Origin: Lachnospiraceae bacterium
GTDB taxonomy: Bacteria > Bacillota > Clostridia > Lachnospirales > Lachnospiraceae
Assembly: GCA_022768825.1 (NCBI GenBank)
Contig: JALEJB010000228.1
Coordinates: forward strand, 1 to 57,339
Direction: 5' to 3'
Length of the DNA stretch: 57,339 nt
Part shown: piece after piece, positions 26,337 to 35,472 of the stretch
Layout of the letters: every line of letters begins with the position of its first letter
How positions within the stretch are numbered: the stretch's first letter is position 1
The notes under the pieces: generated by a model
Told to the model about the DNA's origin: nothing
Seen by the model: only the letters and a program-made list of their open reading frames with translations
Database searches by the model: none
Translations under genes and position numbers: made by a program

Positions 26337-26873
26337 ATGCCAACCTGGAATTCAAGAGGATTACGAGGCTCCGCCTTGGAGGAATTGATCAATCGTACAA
26401 ATGAGACATATTCCGGCAATAAGCTGGCGCTGATCCAGAAAATACCGACACCGATCACTCCGATCAATATTGATAAAGCAAGCCGTCATATCACACTTGC
26501 CTATTTTGACCAGAAGAGTACCGTAGATTATATCGGAGCAGTGCAAGGGATTCCGGTCTGTTTTGATGCAAAAGAATGTCATACGGATACCTTTCCGTTA
26601 CAGAACATCCATGAGCATCAGGTGGACTTTATGGCACGCTTTGAACAACAGCAGGGAGTCGCTTTTTTCCTGATCTATTACACCAAAAGGGATCGGTTTT
26701 ATTACCTTTCGCTCAGGGAACTGCTTATTTTTTGGGAGCGTATGCATTCCGGCGGAAGAAAAAGCTTTCGCATCGAGGAATTAACTCCGGATTTCTTCTT
26801 TGATATGGGAAAAGGCGGTGTGCTTGTTCCTTATCTGGAAAAAATACAGTTAGATCTGGACAGCCGGATTTGA
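26337..26873 (+). CDS. recU: Holliday junction resolvase RecU
   Basis: 178 residues. Begins 'WNSRGLRGSALEELIN', the RecU N terminus, with 'STVDYIGAVQGIPVCFDAKE' providing the Asp and Glu-x-Lys-like catalytic residues of the nuclease fold, and 'HQVDFM' following. RecU cuts Holliday junctions in Firmicutes. The gene ends at 26873 where its stop overlaps the -35 element of the his operon promoter. It closes the group starting at the M23 gene. Confidence 0.93.
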   Translation: MPTWNSRGLRGSALEELINRTNETYSGNKLALIQKIPTPITPINIDKASRHITLAYFDQKSTVDYIGAVQGIPVCFDAKECHTDTFPLQNIHEHQVDFMARFEQQQGVAFFLIYYTKRDRFYYLSLRELLIFWERMHSGGRKSFRIEELTPDFFFDMGKGGVLVPYLEKIQLDLDSRI

Positions 26874-26898
26874 CTTTTTTGTAAATATCACTTATAAT
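26870..26898 (+). promoter_or_regulatory. Promoter of the his operon
   Basis: TTGACT (26870-26875), 17-bp spacer, perfect TATAAT (26893-26898). The leader of about 55 bases contains a short inverted repeat ACGTG/CACGT but no visible run of histidine codons or T-box-like features. Confidence 0.75.
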
Positions 26899-26959
26899 AC
26901 GAGAGGTTTTACGTGCTACTCTGTTATCACGTTACCACATTAAAGTGCGTGGAGGACTT

Positions 26960-28153
26960 ATGAAACAAGAATTATTACATACACCGGAAGGTGTCAGAGA
27001 CATTTATAATGATGAATGTGAGAGAAAGCTTTATCTCGAGAAAAAACTGTTTTCTGTATTGGAGAGCTACGGATATCATCCCATCGAGACGCCAAGCTTT
27101 GAATTTTTTGATATATTCGGAAAAGAAGTCGGAACGATCCGTTCCAAGGATCTGTACAAATTTTTTGACCGTGAAGGAAATACACTGGTGCTTCGACCGG
27201 ATATCACCCCGAGCATTGCCCGTTCGGTTGCCAAATATTATATGGATGATGATATGCCGATCCGTTTCTGTTATAAGGGGAATACCTTTATCAATCATCA
27301 CAGCCTGCGGGGCCGACTGAAAGAGACGACACAGCTTGGTGCCGAGCTGATGGGAGATGCCACGGTGGATGCGGATGCGGAGCTTCTGGCAATGATCGTC
27401 GATTGTCTGCAGGCAACGGGACTGCAGGAATTTCAGATCAGTGTGGGACATGCGGGAATCTTTCAAGGACTGATCCATGCTGCAGGATTTGATGAGGAGG
27501 AAGAAGAAACCCTGCGGGGATTTTTGGCAAACAAAAACTATTTCGGAGTGGAAGATTTCATCTCTTCGAAGAAGCTGCCGGAGCATCTGACCAAATGTTT
27601 TTCTATTTTGAGCGGTATGTATCCGAGCGTAGAAGCCTTTGATGAATTTATGGAGGCTGCCGAGGAATTTCCTGAGATCTCAGATTCCTTAAAACATCTG
27701 AAAAAATTGCAAAGTCTGCTGCTTTTATACGGAATTGATCATTATATTTCCTTTGAGCCGGGAATGATCAGTGATTATCAGTATTACACCGGTATCCTTT
27801 TAGCAGGCTACACCTTTGGAAGCGGAGAGCCGATCGTCAAAGGAGGACGTTACGATAAGTTACTTTTACATTTTGGAAAAAATGCTCCTGCCATCGGTTT
27901 TGCATTTGTGGTTGACCAGCTGCTTTCTGCAATTGCAAGGCAGAAGATCGAGCTGCCCATTGAGCATTTGACACAGTTGATCGTATATACCAAAGCGCAT
28001 CAGGAGGAAGCATTGATCACTGCAAAAAAAGCACGTGCGTCCGGCGGGAAAGTGGAGCTGATGCGGTTTGACTGCGCAAAGACGGTGGAAGACTACGAGA
28101 ATTATGCAAAGGCAAATCATATTGCCAGGATCACATTTATGGATGGAGAATAA
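26960..28153 (+). CDS. hisZ: ATP phosphoribosyltransferase regulatory subunit HisZ
   Basis: 397 residues from the ATG at 26960 with GGAGG at 26951. It is a histidyl-tRNA-synthetase-like protein: 'TPEGVRDIYNDE' at the N terminus, motif-2-like 'LRPDITPSIARSVAKYY', and 'QYYTGILLAGYTFG'. It lacks the tRNA-binding anticodon domain. HisZ forms the active ATP phosphoribosyltransferase with the short HisG encoded next. It is the first gene of a four-gene operon. Confidence 0.95.
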   Translation: MKQELLHTPEGVRDIYNDECERKLYLEKKLFSVLESYGYHPIETPSFEFFDIFGKEVGTIRSKDLYKFFDREGNTLVLRPDITPSIARSVAKYYMDDDMPIRFCYKGNTFINHHSLRGRLKETTQLGAELMGDATVDADAELLAMIVDCLQATGLQEFQISVGHAGIFQGLIHAAGFDEEEEETLRGFLANKNYFGVEDFISSKKLPEHLTKCFSILSGMYPSVEAFDEFMEAAEEFPEISDSLKHLKKLQSLLLLYGIDHYISFEPGMISDYQYYTGILLAGYTFGSGEPIVKGGRYDKLLLHFGKNAPAIGFAFVVDQLLSAIARQKIELPIEHLTQLIVYTKAHQEEALITAKKARASGGKVELMRFDCAKTVEDYENYAKANHIARITFMDGE

Positions 28154-28155
28154 AA

Positions 28156-28809
28156 ATGGAAAACAGATATTTAACCTTTGCTCTGGGTAAAGGACGTTTG
28201 GCAAAAAAAACACTGGAGCTTTTTGAAGAGATCGGCATCACTTGTGAGGAGATGAAAGAGAAAGACACCAGAAAGCTGATTTTTGTAAATGAAGAATTAA
28301 AGCTTCGGTTTTTCCTCGCAAAAGGTCCGGATGTGCCTACCTATGTGGAATACGGAGCTGCAGATATCGGAATTGTCGGAGCGGATACGATACTGGAAGA
28401 GGCAAGAAATATTTATGAAGTACTGGATCTGGGCTTCGGGAAATGCCGCATGTGCGTCTGCGGACCGGAAAGCGCAAGAGAGCTACTGTTACATCACGAG
28501 CAGATCCGGGTCGCCAGCAAATATCCGAGAATTGCAAAGGATTACTTTTACAATAAAAAGCATCAGACCGTTGAGATCATCAAGCTCAATGGCTCCATTG
28601 AGCTGGCGCCGATTGTCGGATTGTCAGAGGTGATCGTAGATATCGTGGAAACCGGTTCTACGCTTCGAGAAAACGGACTTCAGGTATTGGAAGAGGTTTG
28701 TCCGCTGTCTGCGCGTATGGTTGTCAATCAGGTGAGCATGAAAATGGAAAATGAACGTATTACAAAATTGATTTCTGACTTGAAAACAGTAGTAAATAAG
28801 GAGAAATAA
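28156..28809 (+). CDS. hisG: ATP phosphoribosyltransferase catalytic subunit (short form)
   Basis: 217 residues, the short form that lacks the C-terminal regulatory ACT-like domain and needs HisZ. Motifs: 'FALGKGRLAKKTLE' at the N terminus, 'GAADIGIVGADTI' and the phosphate-binding 'EIVIDIVETGSTLRENGL'-like segment near 160. It carries out the first step of histidine synthesis and is feedback inhibited by histidine. Two bases separate it from hisZ and one from hisD. Confidence 0.97.
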   Translation: MENRYLTFALGKGRLAKKTLELFEEIGITCEEMKEKDTRKLIFVNEELKLRFFLAKGPDVPTYVEYGAADIGIVGADTILEEARNIYEVLDLGFGKCRMCVCGPESARELLLHHEQIRVASKYPRIAKDYFYNKKHQTVEIIKLNGSIELAPIVGLSEVIVDIVETGSTLRENGLQVLEEVCPLSARMVVNQVSMKMENERITKLISDLKTVVNKEK

Positions 28810-28810
28810 G

Positions 28811-30103
28811 ATGCGTATTTTAAAATTAACACCGGAAACAAAAAATAATATTCTTGAGAATCTGTTAAAGAGAAGTCCCAACAGTTATGGGGAGTTTGAG
28901 AGCCGTGTCGCTGCGATCATTGATCGCGTGCGCGAAGAAAAAGATGCTGCGATTTTTGATTATACCAGACAGTTTGACGGAGCTGATATCAATGCAGAAA
29001 ACATTTTAGTCACCGAAGCGGAGATCAAGGAGGCTTATGAGAATGTGAATCCGCAGCTTTTGACCGTGATCCGCAAGGCACTGGTAAATATTCGGGACTA
29101 TCATGAGAAACAGCGTCAGACCAGCTGGTTTGACTCCAAAGAAAACGGGATCATTCTTGGGCAAAAGGTGACTGCGCTTGCCCGTGTCGGCGTCTATGTG
29201 CCGGGCGGAAAAGCGGTGTATCCGTCATCGGTTCTCATGAATGTACTTCCGGCAAAGGTTGCCGGTGTCGATGAGATCATCATGACGACACCGCCGGGAC
29301 GTGACGGAAAGATCTGTGCTTCTACACTGGTTGCAGCGACAGAAGCCGGTGTCGATAAGATCTATAAAGTAGGCGGGGCACAGGCAATCGCTGCCCTTGC
29401 CTTTGGAACAGAGAGCATTCCGAAGGTGGATAAGATCGTAGGTCCCGGAAATATATACGTGGCACTTGCAAAAAAAGCAGTATTTGGTCATGTCAGTATC
29501 GATTCCATTGCCGGACCAAGTGAGATTCTTGTGCTTGCGGATGACAGTGCCAATCCGAAATTTGTGGCTGCTGATCTGTTGTCCCAGGCAGAGCATGACG
29601 AGATGGCATCCGCGATTCTTGTGACTACCAGTGAGACGCTGGCAAAACAGGTATCGGAAGAAGTGGACAAATTTGTCGCTGTGCTGAGCCGAAAAAAGAT
29701 CATTCAGAAATCATTGGATAACTATGGCTATATTCTGGTTGCGAATACAGAAGAGGAAGCCATCGCCACGGCAAATGATATTGCATCCGAACATTTGGAA
29801 ATTGTCATGCGCGATCCGTTTACGGTAATGACGAAGATCCGCAATGCAGGTGCAATCTTCCTTGGAACTTACAGCTCTGAGCCGCTGGGGGACTATTTTG
29901 CAGGTCCGAATCATGTATTGCCAACCAACGGAACCGCAAAATTCTTTTCTGCGCTCAGTGTGGATGATTTTATTAAGAAATCCAGCATTATCTCTTATTC
30001 GAAAGATGCATTGGAGAGCATCTACAAGGATGTGGTACAGTTTGCGGAATGTGAACAGTTGACTGCACATGCAAATTCGATCCGTGTTCGTTTTGAGGAA
30101 TAG
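28811..30103 (+). CDS. hisD: Histidinol dehydrogenase
   Basis: 430 residues. The NAD-dependent zinc enzyme oxidises histidinol to histidine in two steps. 'GVYVPGGKAVYPSSVLMN', 'GPGNIYVALAKK', 'DSIAGPSEILVLAD' and the Zn ligand region 'LLSQAEHDEMASA' are all present, as are the C-terminal 'GPNHVLPT' and 'EQLTAHANSI'. Its upstream spacing to hisG is one base. There is no terminator before the following hisIE gene. Confidence 0.97.
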   Translation: MRILKLTPETKNNILENLLKRSPNSYGEFESRVAAIIDRVREEKDAAIFDYTRQFDGADINAENILVTEAEIKEAYENVNPQLLTVIRKALVNIRDYHEKQRQTSWFDSKENGIILGQKVTALARVGVYVPGGKAVYPSSVLMNVLPAKVAGVDEIIMTTPPGRDGKICASTLVAATEAGVDKIYKVGGAQAIAALAFGTESIPKVDKIVGPGNIYVALAKKAVFGHVSIDSIAGPSEILVLADDSANPKFVAADLLSQAEHDEMASAILVTTSETLAKQVSEEVDKFVAVLSRKKIIQKSLDNYGYILVANTEEEAIATANDIASEHLEIVMRDPFTVMTKIRNAGAIFLGTYSSEPLGDYFAGPNHVLPTNGTAKFFSALSVDDFIKKSSIISYSKDALESIYKDVVQFAECEQLTAHANSIRVRFEE

Positions 30104-30150
30104 CTTGTTTGGAATGTGCGCGTTTTTTTACCAAAAGGAAGGAAAACAGA

Positions 30151-31431
30151 ATGGATAAGAAAATACTAGTTGCTACGATGTACTTAAAAGACGGTGTTCC
30201 TGTCAAAAGCCGCAAAGACCTGACACCGGTTGGGGATTTAAAGCAGCTTGCCAATATTTACAGCGACAGCGGCATTGACAAAATATTTGTTTTTGATATA
30301 TCGGAAACCGATGAAGAACATGATAAAAATTTGTTGTGTATCCGCGAACTGAATCGTAATATTCAGATTCCGACCTGCGGAGGCGGAAATATTGAGCGGA
30401 TCGAGGATGTCAAAAAGCTTTTTTACGCAGGCTGTAAGCAGGTCATGTTAAACGGAACCAAGCCGTCTTGTATGGAGCTTGCAACGGAATGTGCCAATCG
30501 TTTTGGAAAAGACCGTATTCTCGTTTCCGTAAAAAATGTTGATTTTATCTTCAAGCATCAGGATGAGATCAACGAACTGTTTCACGAGCTGTTTGTGATG
30601 GATGAATCGGTACTGGATGCGGTTGACAATTTGTCCGATACCCCTTACGTAGTTCGCTATAATGGGGACAACATTGATGATATATATGAATTTTTAAGCA
30701 GGGAAAACTCGAGGGGAATCAGCGGACTGCTGTTTAACAATACGCAGACCGATATCATGATGCTGAAAACGGAGCTGAGTAACCGCGGTATCTGGATGGA
30801 TAATTTTAAACCTGCATTTCAATGGTCGGATCTTAAGAAAAATTCGGATGGAATGGTTCCTTGTATTGTTCAGGATTATCAGACCAACGAGGTGCTGATG
30901 TTAGCTTATATGAATGAGGAAGCCTATTACAAGACACTTTCCTGTGGAAAAATGACCTATTACAGCAGAAGCCGTAATCAGCTTTGGACAAAAGGTGAGA
31001 CATCCGGTCATCTGCAGTATGTGAAAAGTCTGACGGCTGACTGTGATTATGATACGATTCTCGCGAAGGTATCCCAGATCGGACCGGCATGCCATACGGG
31101 AAGTCCGACCTGCTTTTTCAATGAGATCGTCCGCAAGTCTTATATTGAAAAAAATCCGCTTCGTGTTCTGGAAAGCCTGTATGATACGATATCAGACCGA
31201 CGGATCAATCCGAAGGAAGGCTCCTATACGAACACCTTATTTGACAAAGGATTGGATCAGATCTTAAAGAAGCTGGGCGAAGAGGCGACCGAGATCGTTA
31301 TTGCTTCCAAAAATCCGAATCCCGAGGAAATGAAATCTGAGATATCCGACTTTCTGTATCATATGGTTGTTTTGATGGTAGAAAAGGGAATTACCTGGGA
31401 AGATATCACGAGAGAGCTGTCCCAGAGATAA
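30151..31431 (+). CDS. hisIE: HisIE bifunctional enzyme with an N-terminal degenerate HisF-like domain
   Basis: 426 residues from the ATG at 30151, behind AAGGAAGG; a longer frame from 30109 lacks a site. Three parts are visible. Residues 1-220 align with HisF/HisA barrels ('KDGVPVKS', 'IPTCGGGNIERIEDVKKL'), but Tyr11 stands where HisF has catalytic Asp11 and Lys128 where HisF has its second Asp. Residues 230-330 are HisI, phosphoribosyl-AMP cyclohydrolase, with zinc motifs 'DCDYDT' and 'ACHTG'. Residues 340-426 are HisE, phosphoribosyl-ATP pyrophosphohydrolase, with 'LGEEATEIVIASK'. The two enzymes act consecutively. The barrel probably is a pseudoenzyme with a structural or regulatory role. 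A terminator ends the operon; no hisA, hisB, hisC, hisF or hisH is nearby. Confidence 0.92.
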   Translation: MDKKILVATMYLKDGVPVKSRKDLTPVGDLKQLANIYSDSGIDKIFVFDISETDEEHDKNLLCIRELNRNIQIPTCGGGNIERIEDVKKLFYAGCKQVMLNGTKPSCMELATECANRFGKDRILVSVKNVDFIFKHQDEINELFHELFVMDESVLDAVDNLSDTPYVVRYNGDNIDDIYEFLSRENSRGISGLLFNNTQTDIMMLKTELSNRGIWMDNFKPAFQWSDLKKNSDGMVPCIVQDYQTNEVLMLAYMNEEAYYKTLSCGKMTYYSRSRNQLWTKGETSGHLQYVKSLTADCDYDTILAKVSQIGPACHTGSPTCFFNEIVRKSYIEKNPLRVLESLYDTISDRRINPKEGSYTNTLFDKGLDQILKKLGEEATEIVIASKNPNPEEMKSEISDFLYHMVVLMVEKGITWEDITRELSQR

Positions 31432-31457
31432 TAAATATCTATTATTATACAATGTAG

Positions 31458-31487
31458 AAAATGTCCGGTTTTTCCGGACATTTTTTT
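31458..31487 (+). terminator. Rho-independent terminator of the his operon
   Basis: Stem AAAATGTCCGG (31458-31468) / CCGGACATTTT (31474-31484), loop TTTTT, T-run to 31487. Confidence 0.88.
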
Positions 31488-31533
31488 GTAAGTAATTACA
31501 TAAACACAAAAATATTTTTGACGTTTTTCACAA

Positions 31534-31562
31534 TTGTCAGATGCAGTATCCGGGCATATAAT
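31534..31562 (+). promoter_or_regulatory. Promoter of the large surface protein gene
   Basis: TTGTCA (31534-31539), 17-bp spacer, TATAAT (31557-31562). The start at 31636 follows about 75 bases later. A stronger-looking TTGACG at 31518 is too far from the -10 box. Confidence 0.65.
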
Positions 31563-31635
31563 TAGCTTACATTCTTTATTCGATGATCGCATTTTGGTCT
31601 CTTGGTATGAGATGTACAATATCAGGAGGTTTTTC

Positions 31636-34600
31636 ATGAGCAAACAGACAACAAAACAGATTGCCTTTGCGGCAATCATCAGTTTACTTTTCATTTTCTT
31701 ATTAGCAGGTCTGATCATCTATCACCATCCAACCGTTTCGCATGCCACGAGTACCACGGAATCCGACAATGGAAAAGAAATCGAATGGTATTTTGAATTG
31801 GAGCGCAACGATAAGACCGGTGAATATCAGGCAACGCATATTTATACGGAAGACGCCTCGCTCGAAGGCATTCTGCGTATACCGCATACACTGAATGGCT
31901 ATCCGGTCACGTCCATTGGACGTGGTATCGAGAAAAATCCTGTGATCCCGGCAGATGCTGACGTTACCGAGATAGCAATTCCGGATTCGGTGACAATTTA
32001 TGAGGATTATGCATTTTATCAATTATCAAATGTACAAAAGATTTACAGGGTTCAGACAAAGGAGCAGTTGAAACGCGAGCCGACATATGAGCCGTATTTG
32101 AACGCTTTGGACTCAGAGATATTAACTGAAGTAGGTTATCGCGCATTTATGGGATGCAGCAGTCTGGATTGCATGTATGTTCCAAACCGGAAATTTGAGA
32201 TAAAAGAAGAGGCATTTGCAGATTGTACCGGGTTAAAAACCGTTTATGTCGGACATCAGGTAACCCTGCAGGATTTTGTATTCAAAGGCTGCAGTGGCCT
32301 GTCACATCTGGAGATTGATCAGGAGCAGATTGGAAATCAATTTCAGGACTGCGGTCAAATAGAAAGCATTGTATTTGGAAAAAATGTTGTTTCTATTCAA
32401 TCGGATGCTTTTCAGTCCACACATCAAAATCCGAACATATTGCAGGCATCGTCTGCCGCCCAAAGCTATGTGTACCATGGAAATGAAGTGGAATTTGAAG
32501 CCACCTACGATGGTCAGTCGGTGGCTGACCGTGAATTATATTTTTTAAATCCGGATACAAGTATTCAGCATGAGGTTTCTGTTCGTGTAGATGAACAATC
32601 GTATGAAGTTACGCATGCCGGTATGCTGTTTCCTGATTTTTCTCAAAAATTCAGCGGAAAAGGAACCGGATCGGTTACTGTACAAGCTTACTTGAATCGT
32701 GATTCACAGCAAGCGGCAAACCAGACCTATACCAGTCAGGTTCCTAAAAAACGTGCAGTTTCATTAAAACCAAATGCAACCGGAAATCGGATATCGGATT
32801 ATGTGATCACGACCGATTCCGCAACAGCAAGTGAGGCTGAGTCGGTCGCATATTCATGGTCAACCAACTGGGGAGAATATGCAAACTATAGGTGTTATCC
32901 GGTTTATACTTTTTCCGCTCAGGAGCGTCTTCAAATATATGATTTTTATCGGGGCGGTATCGCATCCAACCATATTTATGTGACTGGGGATGCAACGAAA
33001 TCCGGCAATCAGCAATATTCGGATGAAACGAAAACAACGACCTATGCGATCATTCCGGAAGACGGAAGTGTATTTTTACAGGATACAGATCTCCAAAACT
33101 GGTGGCATGATTATTGCAGTACGCAAAAAATTGACGAAACACTTGTCCCATCTTATTTGTGTGAATCCCAATATCTGGAAGCAGACACGGCACATGATGT
33201 TCGTCATATTTCAGCGCACTATTATGGTTCCGTTCAGGAAAATCAGTTGCTGAATCCATCACAGCTGAAAATTAATGTCAGCACGCAAGCTATCGCCCAT
33301 TCACTTTATCTGGATGGTACGGACAGCCGGATTTTCTATATCAAAAAAGACGATCTAAAACGGCAGAGTACTGCAGTCTCTGATAAAGGATCACAATTAT
33401 TTGCAGATGCATACATGGATTACTATGATGCGTATTCGGAAAGTGATCTGGGTTTTCCGCAGGATTGCTTTGATTACCGCTATTATGATTATTCCCTCTG
33501 GCAGCGCTTTTTTCATGTGGCAGATTATGCATCAGAAAATCAATTATGTTTTTCCGATGACAGCACCAACCGGATTTTATCGATTCAGGGAATGAATGAA
33601 GTATGGGCAGATGCATTGGAAGAAAAGGCGGTAGAAGGATATACCGAAATCTATGTTTTCTATATTGCAGGTTTTCGTAAGGTTGGCACCGGAGGCACCT
33701 ATGAAAAAGAAAATACAAAATACATTTTGGCCGCAACGCAGGAAGATGCCTTTGAAAATCCAAAAGAGGAAGGATTATTTAACGAGGAACGGGAATATGT
33801 CGGGCTTGGTGGAAGCTTTCGATGGGACGAGGCGCAAAAACGCTATATCTACGATGTGACGGGTGAGTATGCACCTGTGATCTGTAAAACAACATGTCAG
33901 ATCTATACGACACCTGCTGACAAGCGTCAGGCACAAAACTTTGAAGAGCAGATTGAAAATCTGAATGAGCAGTTGACGGAATTGAACATGTCTTATCAGG
34001 AATTAATGGGACAGGTAATGCATTGTGATCAGGCCTTTGATAATCTCTCACAGGTTTTGGGCAGTGGTTATACAGAGAGCACACAATTAACCTTAGAGCA
34101 GAAATCGGCGGCACTGATCGCCCGATCCGAATCGGTTCGACAGGAACTAAACGACTATCAACAGAGCCTGTTTCAAATAGCATCCAATCTAAATGAAATG
34201 GCAAAAAATATTCAGTCTGATGAGTCGTTTGTGAATAATGAGCAACAGGAGATTTCTCCGGATCAGGCACTGGAGCTGATCGCTAAAACCAATCAGATGG
34301 TAATTACAACCGGTGAAAAATTCGAACAGCTCAATGAAAAAATTGAAGACAGCAACGCATCGCTTCAATTGGTCAATGGAATTATCGGTGCTCTGAATCT
34401 GGCAGAAAAAAGCTCGAATGAAGAAGTATTACATGCGGTCATAAAACTCTATCAGCAAAATCAGGAAAATGAAAAACTGCTTGCCGATCAAAAAACGGTG
34501 AACGGTTCGATTACTTCACTTCAAGATCAGGTAACATCCTTATCTGCCACCAAATCATCGTTGGAGCAGCAGGTAAATCAGGAGCAGGACAAAGCAAAAT

Positions 34601-35382
34601 TACTGTCGACACAAATTCAGACATTGCAGGCAAATATTTCGGAACTGCAGCAGAAGAATATCGCTTTAAACGAGCAGGTTATTCTGCTGAAAGCAGAAAA
34701 TCAGACATTAAAACAGAAACTGGAAAGTGCGAACGACACAGAACAGACCGGACAGACATCAGTTCCTGACAAGTCAGAAGACAAAAAACAAACGAATACC
34801 GCAACAAAAAAAGTTTCCACAAAACAAACGTCATCCGGAACGAATAAACACCAAGCGAAAACGGATAAAAGCTCCGTGAACGCTGTTTCAACATCCCAGA
34901 CATCGTCTGGGAAAATTCAGACAGCCGTTCAGACTGCAAAAAACGAAAACGTGGTATCCTTGCCGGCAGCGCAGACAAAGCAAGGGCAGACCGGATCTTC
35001 GGATACAGATCAGCGGTTGCCTGTTCAAAAGAATACCATACCGGTTTCTTATTCCTCCAATTCGATCCGCCAATTGACAGATGAGACAACAGAGGTAATT
35101 GAAGTGCAAACTGCGAAAAGCAGTGCGGCGATCAAACCGGATCAAAGCATTCCGAAAAACCGGATTACAAAGACCCAGTCAGGATCTGCAGTCACACAGC
35201 CGGTTACTTTGGATCAGCCGGCTACAAAACAAGATGCGTTTCCAAAAGAAGTGGATGCCAAAGATGTGTTCTCAATGAAAGCCGTAATCGGTATCCTGGC
35301 CACGGCAGGTATGATCGGGATTGGTATTTGGACAGCTAAATGTCTGATGAGAAGGAAAAGAAAAATAAAAAAATATGTATGA
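31636..35382 (+). CDS. Large cell-surface protein: leucine-rich repeats, unknown middle domain, coiled coil, Ser/Thr/Gln/Lys-rich stalk, C-terminal membrane anchor
   Basis: 1248 residues from the ATG at 31636 (AGGAGGT at 31624-31630). An N-terminal signal or anchor segment (about 8-30) exports it. Residues 75-270 contain BspA-type leucine-rich repeats ('AFMGCSSLDCMYVP', 'AFADCTGLKTVYV', 'VFKGCSGLSHLEI'). Residues 290-760 are aromatic-rich with no recognised family. Residues 762-1030 form coiled coil ('IENLNEQLTELN', 'LEQQVNQEQDKAKLL'). A low-complexity Ser/Thr/Gln/Lys stalk runs to 1205. A C-terminal membrane helix (about 1214-1236) ends in basic residues; there is no LPxTG. The design suggests a stalked adhesin or binding receptor spanning the wall; both ends anchored is possible if the N-terminal segment is uncleaved. 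It has its own promoter, and no partner genes. Confidence 0.85.
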   Translation: MSKQTTKQIAFAAIISLLFIFLLAGLIIYHHPTVSHATSTTESDNGKEIEWYFELERNDKTGEYQATHIYTEDASLEGILRIPHTLNGYPVTSIGRGIEKNPVIPADADVTEIAIPDSVTIYEDYAFYQLSNVQKIYRVQTKEQLKREPTYEPYLNALDSEILTEVGYRAFMGCSSLDCMYVPNRKFEIKEEAFADCTGLKTVYVGHQVTLQDFVFKGCSGLSHLEIDQEQIGNQFQDCGQIESIVFGKNVVSIQSDAFQSTHQNPNILQASSAAQSYVYHGNEVEFEATYDGQSVADRELYFLNPDTSIQHEVSVRVDEQSYEVTHAGMLFPDFSQKFSGKGTGSVTVQAYLNRDSQQAANQTYTSQVPKKRAVSLKPNATGNRISDYVITTDSATASEAESVAYSWSTNWGEYANYRCYPVYTFSAQERLQIYDFYRGGIASNHIYVTGDATKSGNQQYSDETKTTTYAIIPEDGSVFLQDTDLQNWWHDYCSTQKIDETLVPSYLCESQYLEADTAHDVRHISAHYYGSVQENQLLNPSQLKINVSTQAIAHSLYLDGTDSRIFYIKKDDLKRQSTAVSDKGSQLFADAYMDYYDAYSESDLGFPQDCFDYRYYDYSLWQRFFHVADYASENQLCFSDDSTNRILSIQGMNEVWADALEEKAVEGYTEIYVFYIAGFRKVGTGGTYEKENTKYILAATQEDAFENPKEEGLFNEEREYVGLGGSFRWDEAQKRYIYDVTGEYAPVICKTTCQIYTTPADKRQAQNFEEQIENLNEQLTELNMSYQELMGQVMHCDQAFDNLSQVLGSGYTESTQLTLEQKSAALIARSESVRQELNDYQQSLFQIASNLNEMAKNIQSDESFVNNEQQEISPDQALELIAKTNQMVITTGEKFEQLNEKIEDSNASLQLVNGIIGALNLAEKSSNEEVLHAVIKLYQQNQENEKLLADQKTVNGSITSLQDQVTSLSATKSSLEQQVNQEQDKAKLLSTQIQTLQANISELQQKNIALNEQVILLKAENQTLKQKLESANDTEQTGQTSVPDKSEDKKQTNTATKKVSTKQTSSGTNKHQAKTDKSSVNAVSTSQTSSGKIQTAVQTAKNENVVSLPAAQTKQGQTGSSDTDQRLPVQKNTIPVSYSSNSIRQLTDETTEVIEVQTAKSSAAIKPDQSIPKNRITKTQSGSAVTQPVTLDQPATKQDAFPKEVDAKDVFSMKAVIGILATAGMIGIGIWTAKCLMRRKRKIKKYV

Positions 35383-35395
35383 TCGTCGGAATTTA

Positions 35396-35425
35396 TTGCT
35401 ACCATATGAAAAAGTATGTTATGAT
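35396..35425 (+). promoter_or_regulatory. Possible promoter of the radical SAM-RNase G operon
   Basis: TTGCTA (35396-35401), 18-bp spacer, TATGAT (35420-35425), followed 48 bases later by the start of the next gene behind AGGAGG. Confidence 0.45.
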
Positions 35426-35472
35426 AGTCAGGTTATAAAGATAATCGTTACAATACTTTTCAGGAGGTTTGT

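Noticed and set aside
26899-26959. T-box or histidine attenuator ahead of hisZ
   Set aside because: Leader is only about 55 bases and contains neither a His-codon run nor T-box sequence.
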